A DNA stretch of 12,015 nucleotides from contig CADCIU010000063.1 in NCBI GenBank assembly GCA_902801585.1, forward strand, positions 1-12,015. The letters are read 5' to 3'. This stretch comes from an uncultured Lachnospiraceae bacterium. Lineage in GTDB: Bacteria > Bacillota_A > Clostridia > Lachnospirales > Lachnospiraceae. Of the stretch, positions 7,101 to 12,015 are shown one piece after another. The notes beneath the pieces are model-generated. The model did not search any database. It was given only the letters and a program-made list of their open reading frames with translations, and had not been told where the DNA came from. The translations under genes and the position numbers were made by a program. Numbering within the stretch: position 1 is the stretch's first letter; the number at the start of each line of letters is the position of its first letter.

Positions 7101-8734
7101 TCGGATCCGATATAGACCGTAGTATCTGTCACGATTTTCTCCCTGAGGGAGTCGATCGGCGGGTTGGTCACCTGCGCGAAGAGCTGCTTGAAATAATTGA
7201 ACAGCAGCTGATGTGCCTTGGACAAAACAGCGAGCGGCGCGTCGTGTCCCATGGAAAGCGTAGGCTCCACACCGTTTTCCGCCATTGGCAGGATCTGGTC
7301 CTTGACGTCCTCATACGTGTAACCGAACACTTTGTAGAGGCGGTCCCTGACATCCTGTGTGTGCACGGGGATCTTCCTGTTGGGGATCGTGAGCGTATCA
7401 AGATGCAGAAGATTTCTGTCCAGCCATTCACCGTAAGGACTTCTGCCGGCGTAATAAGACTTGCACTCTTCGTCGGAGATGATCCTCTTCTCATTCGTAT
7501 CCACCAAAAGGATGCGCCCGGGCTCCAGACGCGCCTTCTTCACAATGTGCTCCGGCGCGATGTCCAGTACACCGACCTCTGAGGCCAGGATCAGCCTGTT
7601 GTCGTCTGTGATGTAATAGCGGGACGGGCGAAGACCGTTCCGGTCCAGCGTCGCGCCGAGCATCTCTCCGTCGGAGAAAAGGATAGCAGCGGGTCCGTCC
7701 CAAGGCTCCATCATCGTTGCATAGTAATGATAGAAATCCTTCTTATCCTCGCTCATGAACGTATTGTGCTTCCAAGGTTCCGGTATGATCACCATCATCG
7801 CCAGCGCCAGCGGCATTCCGTTCATATACAGAAATTCCAATGTGTTGTCCAGCATGGCCGAATCTGATCCGCTGCGGTCCACAACAGGGAAGATCTTGTC
7901 GATATCGTCCTGCATGACAGGACTGGTCATCGTCTCTTCTCTGGCCAGCATTCTGTCGATATTGCCGCGTATAGTATTGATCTCACCGTTGTGAGCGATC
8001 ATCCTGTAAGGATGCGCGCGGTGCCAGGACGGTGTCGTATTGGTAGAAAATCTCGAGTGCACGATCGCGATCGCCGCTTCATAATCCTCGTCCTGAAGAT
8101 CATCGTAGAATCTTCTCAGCTGACCAACCAGGAACATCCCTTTGTAGACAATCGTCCTCGAAGAGAGCGAGCAGATATATGTATCCTCAGAGGACTGCTC
8201 GAACTCTCTTCTCACAACGTAGAGCCTGCGGTCGAAGTCGATGCCTTTCTGTACGCCCTCCGGCCTTTTGATAAAGCACTGGCGGATGCAGGGCATACAG
8301 TCGACAGCCACTTTTCCAAGAATCTCTTCATGCACCGGCACTTCGCGCCAGCCAAGGACTTCCATGCCCTCTTTCTGCGTGATCACCTCGAACATGCGCT
8401 TGGCAAGAGTTCTGCGCAGTGTGTTCTGCGGAAGGAAGAACATGCCGATGCCATAATCGCCTTCCTCGGACTGCGGCACTTTGTCGATCCCGGCTTGACC
8501 TGCCGCTTTTGCGAAGAATTTGTGGGAGATCTGCGTCAGAATGCCGACGCCGTCACCCACCTCACCGGTGGCGTCCTTGCCGGCTCTGTGCTCCAGCTTC
8601 TCCACAATGTGCAGCGCGTCATCCAGAACCTTGTGGTCCTTCCTGCCGTCGATATTTACAATACTTCCGATGCCGCAGGCATCATGTTCCTGCATGCAGG
8701 TGCCGCAGGCACCGTGTTCCTGTCGATACAACAT
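4103..8734 (-). CDS. gltB: Glutamate synthase (NADPH) large subunit
   Basis: The alpha subunit of glutamate synthase. It hydrolyses glutamine and channels the ammonia to 2-oxoglutarate, yielding two glutamates with GltD. The 1543 residues contain a class II glutamine amidotransferase domain whose catalytic cysteine is expected at Cys20 in HDACGIG after propeptide removal, with HSRFSTNT and HNGEINT near 225-255. The FMN-binding synthase domain (MSYGSLSAEAH, ISGYDGGTGA) has 3Fe-4S ligands in CMMMRVCSKDTC near 1115 (spacing x5, x4). The C-terminal GXGXG domain has GGGGQSFGAF and YGATGGKAFINGIAGERF. The ATG at 8734 has AGAGGA 6 nt upstream; a longer frame to 8815 has no comparable site. Two oddities: a duplicated QEHxACG segment around the active-site cysteine, and about 20-25 apparently extra residues (GKPTSGVVC to ATSGVVCSYE, about 1254-1282) that carry two copies of a repeat also present in pyrG. 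It overlaps gltD by one base if gltD starts at 4103. Confidence 0.96.
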   Translation of the reverse strand: MLYRQEHGACGTCMQEHDACGIGSIVNIDGRKDHKVLDDALHIVEKLEHRAGKDATGEVGDGVGILTQISHKFFAKAAGQAGIDKVPQSEEGDYGIGMFFLPQNTLRRTLAKRMFEVITQKEGMEVLGWREVPVHEEILGKVAVDCMPCIRQCFIKRPEGVQKGIDFDRRLYVVRREFEQSSEDTYICSLSSRTIVYKGMFLVGQLRRFYDDLQDEDYEAAIAIVHSRFSTNTTPSWHRAHPYRMIAHNGEINTIRGNIDRMLAREETMTSPVMQDDIDKIFPVVDRSGSDSAMLDNTLEFLYMNGMPLALAMMVIIPEPWKHNTFMSEDKKDFYHYYATMMEPWDGPAAILFSDGEMLGATLDRNGLRPSRYYITDDNRLILASEVGVLDIAPEHIVKKARLEPGRILLVDTNEKRIISDEECKSYYAGRSPYGEWLDRNLLHLDTLTIPNRKIPVHTQDVRDRLYKVFGYTYEDVKDQILPMAENGVEPTLSMGHDAPLAVLSKAHQLLFNYFKQLFAQVTNPPIDSLREKIVTDTTVYIGSDGDLLKEKSGNCTVLEVDNPILTGVDLLKIRNLNRPGFKAQTISLLFYKNTSLERALDQLNIAVDRAAANGCNILILSDRGVDENHVPIPSLLAVSSVEQHLVQTKKRTAVSLILESGEPRDVHQTATLLGFGARAVNPYLAHECIGELIELGILDKDYHTAVEDYNKALLYGVVKIAAKMGISTLQSYQSARIFEAIGLGKDVIDRYFAGTVSRVGGIGIKEIEEGVAFRHDHAFDPLGLGVDETLDSVGFHYLRSGRDKEDHMYSPETIITLQRAVREDSYDRFREYTDLVDDAGRPHTLRGLLEFVPAGSAVPLEEVESAEEIVRRFKTGAMSYGSLSAEAHETLAIAMNSIGARSNTGEGGELRERFGTQKNSKIKQVASGRFGVTSEYLCSAEEIQIKMAQGAKPGEGGHLPGKKVYPWVAETRFSTPGVALISPPPHHDIYSIEDLAQLIYDLKNANRDARINVKLVSEAGVGTIASGVAKAGAQVILISGYDGGTGAAPGSSIHNAGLPWELGLTEAHRCLTENGLRDRVVLETDGKLMSGRDVAIASLLGAEEFGFATAPLVCLGCMMMRVCSKDTCPVGIATQNKKLRSCFKGKPEYVSRFMFFIAEQVREIMAQLGFRSMAEMTGRSDCLRVRKELITDRAFKVDMRQILGDRPMPVLSQADRESGNYGLYAPKNLYDFGLEKTPDMAVLLPAFKEGLTGKPTSGVVCTEPGSETAKATSGVVCSYETSLKVSSTDRAFGTILGSEITKRFGNSLAEDTFVVRAEGGGGQSFGAFVPKGVTIRLTGDANDGFGKGLSGGKLVLVPDPKSRFDASQNIIVGNVALYGATGGKAFINGIAGERFCVRNSGAVAVAEGCGDHGLEYMTGGRAVILGRTGKNFAAGMSGGIAYVLDRDHSLYRRINKDMVVLQELTEKYDIAELGDILTEYAAETGSKLGRKILEDFESYIPYFKKVVPLDYQRMLTAIGKYEEQGIPHDKAVLEAFREVTNG
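4900..4920 (+). repeat. 21-bp dispersed repeat, gltB distal copy
   Basis: Identical over 21 bp to 4948..4968 and to the complement of 2040..2060. In the gltB reading frame it encodes TSGVVC (second occurrence in the protein, near residue 1273). A TGAG tetranucleotide lies a few bases beyond the TTTGCA end in the coding direction, as in the other two copies, so the real unit may be near 25-30 bp. Confidence 0.85.
4948..4968 (+). repeat. 21-bp dispersed repeat, gltB proximal copy
   Basis: It lies exactly 48 bp from the copy at 4900, so both are read in the same frame and give TSGVVC (here near residue 1257). It shares 22 bp with the pyrG copy. The 27 bp between the two gltB copies show no further strong repeat. 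Confidence 0.85.
8671..8722 (-). repeat. Short tandem duplication at the gltB active-site cysteine
   Basis: Two 22-bp blocks, 8671..8692 and 8701..8722, differ at two positions (20/22 identical) with a 30-bp period. In frame they encode QEHGACG followed by QEHDACG. The second has the family-typical context HDACGIG; the first continues CGTC. The duplication therefore lengthens the propeptide and places a second Ala-Cys-Gly ahead of the true nucleophile. Confidence 0.8.
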
Positions 8735-8740
8735 AGCTTT

Positions 8741-8746
8741 TCCTCT
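8741..8746 (-). promoter_or_regulatory. gltB ribosome binding site
   Basis: AGAGGA on the minus strand, 6 nt before the ATG at 8734. The other internal ATG (8693..8695, giving MQEHDACG) is preceded by a GC-rich stretch without a purine-rich site, so 8734 is preferred although the duplicated segment is then part of the propeptide. Confidence 0.7.
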
Positions 8747-8790
8747 TTTGCCGGGGCCGATCACCGGTTCTTCCCCTATCTGATGCGATC

Positions 8791-8838
8791 TGCCGTTTCC
8801 GTGCCCTTTCAACACCCTTTAAGGGCACGAAAGCGGCA
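8791..8838 (-). promoter_or_regulatory. Hairpin in the glnN-gltB intergenic region
   Basis: Arms 8791..8808 and 8821..8838 match at 16 of 18 positions around a 12-nt loop. The inner 8 pairs (GTGCCCTT/AAGGGCAC) are perfect. In the minus-strand RNA one mismatch becomes a G-U pair. It begins about 15 nt after the glnN stop. No T-run follows in the transcribed direction, so it looks more like an RNA-processing or stability structure than an intrinsic terminator. The remaining bases of this 119-bp gap hold only the gltB ribosome binding site; no convincing promoter was seen. Confidence 0.6.
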
Positions 8839-8853
8839 ATTTCAACAACCAGC

Positions 8854-10950
8854 TTATCTCAGCGAAAACAACATCTTCTCATACGTCGGATACGGCAGAT
8901 ATTCATCCGGGATGATGGCTTCCGCCTTGTCCGTCCAGCTTCTCAAGGCTTCCATCTCTGCCAGCACCGTCTCGTGATAGAACTTCGCCTGGCCAAGAAT
9001 GTCCTCGATACCCTCTGCCTTTGCAGTGTCCGCTGCCAGTGCCTCCATGGCCAGCAGGATCTGCTCACTGGTCTCATCCAGCGTCTTCAAAATATCACTC
9101 TCGTAACTGCACTTGCTGCCCGGAAGGAGGTCTCTCTTCTTGAGCGCCTCTGTCGTCACGTCCTTCATGTAGCGGACCAGGCCTGTTGTGAAGTCCTTGC
9201 GCACCATCTCCATGAGGGTGAGCGCCTCGATATGGACTGTCTTCGCATAGTTCTCGAGAAGGATCTCATATCTGGAGAGGACTTCTTCTTTGGTGAAGAT
9301 CTTATGCTTTGTAAAAAGCTCCAACGACTTCTCGGAGATGAAATGCGGCATCGCATCCGGGAGGGAAACGAGGTTTGCAAGTCCTCTGCGGGAAGCCTCT
9401 TCCACCCACTCTTCTGTATACCCGTTGCCGTTGAAGAGGATCCTTTTATGCTTCGAAAGCATTTCACGAAGAAGTTTGTGAACTGCTTCATCCAGGTCCG
9501 CAGGTGCTGCGTCAGACAGCGCCTCGTAAATCTGTGTCAGTGCTTCGGCGACTGCTGTGTTCAGCACGATGTTGGGATTCGCCACGGACAGTGAACTGCC
9601 CGGCATGCGGAACTCGAACTTGTTGCCGGTGAAAGCAAACGGTGAGGTGCGGTTTCTGTCCGTCGTGTCACGGGTGATGTGCGGCAGCACGTGCGCGCCC
9701 ATGCCCATCTGTTTTTTGCCCGAGCTGTGTGCGGCAGTGCCATCCTCAATGGAGTGAAGAACTTCAGCAAGCTCATCTCCTACGAAAATAGAGATGATCG
9801 CGGGCGGCGCCTCGTTGCCGCCGAGACGGTGATCGTTGCCGGCTGTCGCGACGGAAATTCTCAGCACCTCCTGATACTCATCCACCGCAGCAATGACAGC
9901 CATGAGAAAGACCAGGAACTGCAGGTTCTCGCCCGGCTTCTTCCCGGGATCGAGCAGGTTCTCGCCGGTATCCGTGCTGATGGACCAGTTATTGTGCTTG
10001 CCGGAGCCGTTGATGCCCTCGAAAGGTTTCTCGTGCAAAAGGCAGGCGTATCCGAAGCGGTCCGCCACCTTCTTCATCACTTCCATGGTCAGCTGGTTGT
10101 GATCCACCGCGACGTTTGCTGTCTCAAAGACCGGCGCCAGCTCATGCTGGGACGGCGCGACCTCATTGTGCTTGGTCTTGGCCGGCACGCCGAGCTCCCA
10201 GAGTTCCTTATCCAATGCGTGCATGTATTCAGATACCTTTGGCTTGAGCACGCCAAAATAGTGATCCTCCATCTCCTGTCCCTTAGGCGCCGGCGCTCCC
10301 ATCAGCGTGCGGCCTGTCAGAAGGAGGTCTTTTCTTTTCTTGTAGAGTTCCTTGTCGATCAGGAAGTATTCCTGCTCAGAACCCACAGTCGTGTCCACGT
10401 GGGTGACAGCGGTGTTGCCCAGAAGGTGCAATACTTTGACAGCTGCGTCTGAGAGGGCTTCCATGGACCTCAGGAGCGGTGTCTTCTTGTCCAGGGCTTC
10501 TCCGCCGTAGGAACAGAACGCTGTGGGAATGTAGAGCGATCCGTCTTTGACAAAAGCCGGGGAGCTGGGATCCCAGGCGGTGTACCCGCGGGCTTCAAAA
10601 GTCGCCCGCAGTCCGCCTGAGGGGAAGCTGGAGGCATCCGGCTCGCCCTTTACGAGCTCCTTGCCGGAGAACTCCATGATGACCTGACCGTCTTCGGTAG
10701 GGGAGATGAAACCGTCATGTTTTTCAGCGGTCAGGCCGGTCATGGGCTGGAACCAGTGCGTGAAGTGGGTAGCGCCCTTCTCGATCGCCCACTCCTTCAT
10801 GACTGCGGCCACGGTGTTGGCCACGTCCAGTTCCAGGTGAGTGCCGTTCTTGCTGGTCTTGCGAACTGCCTTGTATACATCCTTCGGGAGACGCTCCCGC
10901 ATGACTTTGTCATTGAATACCATGCTTCCGTAGATTTCGGGGATGTTCAT
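8854..10950 (-). CDS. glnN: Type III glutamine synthetase
   Basis: Forms glutamine from glutamate, ammonium and ATP; GSIII is the large dodecameric class found in Bacteroidetes, some Clostridia and cyanobacteria. At 698 residues it matches the usual GSIII length of about 700. Seen in order: the GSIII-specific N-terminal region (FTHWFQPMTGLTAEKHD, 63-79; PSGGLRATFEARGYTAWDPSSP, 110-131), SEQEYF (191-196), KTKHNEVAPSQHE (258-270), the HEKPFEGINGSGKHNNWS catalytic loop (306-323), NDHRLGGNEAPPA (about 370-385), TTDRNRTSPFAFTGNKFEFRMPGSS (about 430-455) and a helical C-terminal extension. The ATG at 10948..10950 has AAGGAGGT (10956..10963) 5 nt upstream. The gene has its own promoter and a structured leader, and gltBD follow on the same strand. 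No missing catalytic residue was noticed. Confidence 0.97.
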   Translation of the reverse strand: MNIPEIYGSMVFNDKVMRERLPKDVYKAVRKTSKNGTHLELDVANTVAAVMKEWAIEKGATHFTHWFQPMTGLTAEKHDGFISPTEDGQVIMEFSGKELVKGEPDASSFPSGGLRATFEARGYTAWDPSSPAFVKDGSLYIPTAFCSYGGEALDKKTPLLRSMEALSDAAVKVLHLLGNTAVTHVDTTVGSEQEYFLIDKELYKKRKDLLLTGRTLMGAPAPKGQEMEDHYFGVLKPKVSEYMHALDKELWELGVPAKTKHNEVAPSQHELAPVFETANVAVDHNQLTMEVMKKVADRFGYACLLHEKPFEGINGSGKHNNWSISTDTGENLLDPGKKPGENLQFLVFLMAVIAAVDEYQEVLRISVATAGNDHRLGGNEAPPAIISIFVGDELAEVLHSIEDGTAAHSSGKKQMGMGAHVLPHITRDTTDRNRTSPFAFTGNKFEFRMPGSSLSVANPNIVLNTAVAEALTQIYEALSDAAPADLDEAVHKLLREMLSKHKRILFNGNGYTEEWVEEASRRGLANLVSLPDAMPHFISEKSLELFTKHKIFTKEEVLSRYEILLENYAKTVHIEALTLMEMVRKDFTTGLVRYMKDVTTEALKKRDLLPGSKCSYESDILKTLDETSEQILLAMEALAADTAKAEGIEDILGQAKFYHETVLAEMEALRSWTDKAEAIIPDEYLPYPTYEKMLFSLR

Positions 10951-10967
10951 GATTTACCTCCTTACCG

Positions 10968-10988
10968 CAGTTCTCCTGAAGAGAACTG
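10968..10988 (-). promoter_or_regulatory. Perfect stem-loop before the glnN ribosome binding site
   Basis: CAGTTCTC (10968..10975) and GAGAACTG (10981..10988) pair over 8 bp around a 5-nt loop. In the minus-strand transcript the stem ends 4 nt before the AAGGAGGT of glnN. It could be a protein-binding RNA hairpin, a DNA operator, or a structure controlling ribosome access; the Shine-Dalgarno bases are outside the stem. Confidence 0.6.
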
Positions 10989-11007
10989 TTCAATTACCTG
11001 TTACATC

Positions 11008-11068
11008 AAAAAAGGCAAGGGTGCTTAACAAGACGGTCGTCACCGCCTGTTAAGACACCCTTGCCTTT
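11008..11068 (-). terminator. Intrinsic terminator / leader attenuator between amt-PII and glnN
   Basis: Outer arms pair as AAAGGCAAGGGTG (11011..11023) with CACCCTTGCCTTT (11056..11068), then CTTAACA with TGTTAAG, then a short inner stem closing a GACG loop. On the minus strand the structure is followed at once by six T (8 with flanking pairs disregarded is not claimed). It serves as an intrinsic terminator in the direction amt to glnN. The strong promoter at 11077..11104 lies upstream of it, so transcripts starting there would meet it first. This makes it a candidate attenuator for glnN as well as a terminator for the upstream gene. Confidence 0.85.
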
Positions 11069-11076
11069 GAGTCATT

Positions 11077-11104
11077 ATTATACATAGAGCTGAATGAATG
11101 TCAA
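11077..11104 (-). promoter_or_regulatory. Consensus sigma-A promoter toward glnN
   Basis: On the minus strand, TTGACA (11099..11104), a 16-nt spacer and TATAAT (11077..11082), both hexamers perfect. It lies 28 bp after the amt-PII stop. The expected start is near 11069..11072, so the leader before the glnN ATG would be about 120 nt and would open directly with the terminator hairpin. Confidence 0.8.
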
Positions 11105-11111
11105 CACAATT

Positions 11112-11121
11112 TTGTATACAA
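11112..11121. promoter_or_regulatory. Perfect 10-bp palindrome TTGTATACAA upstream of the -35 box
   Basis: TTGTATACAA is its own reverse complement and ends 7 bp before the -35 hexamer of the glnN promoter. It fits the TNGTNNACNA pattern known for FadR-type GntR regulators, which would make it an operator. An AT-rich stretch around it could equally act as an UP element. No regulator gene is in the window. Confidence 0.35.
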
Positions 11122-11132
11122 TTATACGTTTT

Positions 11133-12015
11133 TTATTCCACATCCTGCAGCGCTGCAAAATCCTCCTCGCCGGTCCTGACCTTCACAACTCTTGTCACAT
11201 CGTACACAAAGATCTTCCCATCTCCGATATGCCCGGTGTACAGAGCCTTCTTGGCAGCATCGATGACGCTCTGCACAGGGATCTTCGAGACGACCACTTC
11301 CACTTTAACCTTAGGGAGCAGCGTGGAATCGACCACCGCACCTCTGTACCTCTCTTCGGATCCCTTCTGGATCCCGCAGCCCATGACCTGCGACATGGTC
11401 ATTCCGGTCACGCCCAGTTCATTGAGCGCATGTTTTAATTCGTCGAACTTGCTCATGCGGCAGATAATGGAAATCCTGTGCATTCCGGTGTCAACCCTGT
11501 GCCCCGATGCTGCCGGCCTTTCGGGTGCTTCTGCCGCACTCCCCGAAACTATGGCCGCCGTAACATCCTCCCAGGAAGATCCTGACGCATCCGTCGTTCC
11601 CGCAACCTTCACAGCCGCTCCAATCTGTGCCTCTGATGCTTTTGCATACTCTCCTTCACCCAGGAATGTGTTCTCGTTTACATCCATGACCATGTTGGAG
11701 ACGTCACTTACAGAGAAGCCGGAATAAGCGCTGGCCAGTCCATGTTCATGCATGTCCAGTCCGTCGATCTCGACCTGAGCCGGTACGCGCAGCCCGATCA
11801 CACGGTCAATCAGCTTGAACACTACAAACATTGTGACAACAACATAAGCGTCGATCGCAATAATGCCGAGCGCCTGTACGCCGAGAAGCTGAACGCCGCC
11901 GCCATAGAAGAGGCCATTCATTACGCCGTCCTCTCCGGTACTGAACAGTCCGACCGCGACCGTTCCCCAGATACCGTTCACCATGTGTACTGAAACGGCA
12001 CCTACAGGGTCGTCG
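11133..12015 (-). CDS. Ammonium transporter fused to PII (GlnK-like) domain, C-terminal part
   Basis: An inner-membrane Amt/Mep ammonium channel carrying its own PII nitrogen sensor. The visible 293 residues begin inside the channel with DDPVGAVSVHMVNGIWGTVAVGLF, a conserved late Amt segment. One more transmembrane helix follows (GIIAIDAYVVVTMFVVFKLI) and then the usual cytoplasmic tail (GLDMHEHGLASAYSGF). A linker of about 77 residues rich in Ala, Ser and Glu leads to a 116-residue PII domain (MHRISIICRMSKFDELKHAL onward). It keeps the ERYRGA start of the T-loop, the B-loop TGHIGDGKIFV and the C-loop VVKVRTGE. The position of the uridylylated Tyr51 of E. coli PII is Val (YRGAVVDS against YRGAEYMV). 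The frame stays open to the window edge; the N-terminal channel helices lie outside. TAA stop at 11133..11135. Amt-PII fusions are known in some bacteria; which ligands this one senses cannot be read from sequence. Confidence 0.93.
   Translation of the reverse strand, partial: DDPVGAVSVHMVNGIWGTVAVGLFSTGEDGVMNGLFYGGGVQLLGVQALGIIAIDAYVVVTMFVVFKLIDRVIGLRVPAQVEIDGLDMHEHGLASAYSGFSVSDVSNMVMDVNENTFLGEGEYAKASEAQIGAAVKVAGTTDASGSSWEDVTAAIVSGSAAEAPERPAASGHRVDTGMHRISIICRMSKFDELKHALNELGVTGMTMSQVMGCGIQKGSEERYRGAVVDSTLLPKVKVEVVVSKIPVQSVIDAAKKALYTGHIGDGKIFVYDVTRVVKVRTGEEDFAALQDVE

Noticed and set aside
8735..8815. N-terminal extension of gltB to the GTG at 8815
   Set aside because: The 27 extra residues have no family match, overlap a hairpin arm, and the AGAGGA site supports the ATG at 8734.
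11008..11068. ANTAR-type dual-hairpin antitermination site
   Set aside because: The apical loop does not show the A and G positions of the hexaloop motif as I remember it, and a second hexaloop hairpin was not found.
11099..11121. GlnR/TnrA box (TGTNA-N7-TNACA)
   Set aside because: A TGTCA half is present on the plus strand but the second half at the right spacing does not match.

Overview
The window is one continuous block of nitrogen-assimilation genes. All six genes lie on the minus strand, so transcription runs from high to low coordinates. In that order they are: the 3' part of an ammonium transporter fused to a PII signalling domain (11133..12015, open at the window edge), type III glutamine synthetase glnN (8854..10950), glutamate synthase large subunit gltB (4103..8734), small subunit gltD (2580..4097), CTP synthase pyrG (805..2454) and the N-terminal half of a type I glutamine synthetase (1..738, open at the other edge). 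A Clostridia member, probably Lachnospiraceae-like, is suggested by the pairing of GSIII with a bacterial GltBD, the Amt-PII fusion, strong AGGAGG-type ribosome binding sites, and a GGGGACGGTTCT-type palindrome between genes. This assignment is inference; no rRNA or taxonomic marker is present.

The genes fit one flow. Ammonium enters through Amt, with the fused PII domain as sensor or gate. Glutamine synthetase fixes it onto glutamate. GltBD passes the amide nitrogen to 2-oxoglutarate. PyrG spends glutamine nitrogen on CTP. Two unrelated classes of glutamine synthetase sit in the same array. gltB and gltD overlap (TGATG). The other gaps are 66 to 182 bp, and no gene-free stretch exceeds 200 bp.

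The regulatory centre is the amt-glnN gap (10951..11132). It holds a consensus sigma-A promoter (TTGACA, 16 nt, TATAAT) firing toward glnN, a perfect 10-bp palindrome just upstream of it, a long hairpin with a T-run starting almost at the predicted transcript 5' end, and a second perfect stem-loop just before the glnN ribosome binding site. This looks like a leader attenuator, or a terminator for amt through which glnN must be read.

The most unusual signal is a 21-bp sequence present three times inside genes: twice in gltB, 48 bp apart and in frame, and once in pyrG in the opposite orientation relative to the coding strand. Both proteins appear to carry extra residues at these places compared with their families. 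gltB also has a 30-bp-period duplication over the segment encoding its catalytic N-terminal cysteine. A 95-bp near-perfect palindrome between gltD and pyrG resembles REP/RAYT-type non-autonomous elements, and its first base completes the gltD stop codon. I found no tRNA, rRNA, CRISPR array, transposase gene or previously undescribed multi-gene system.
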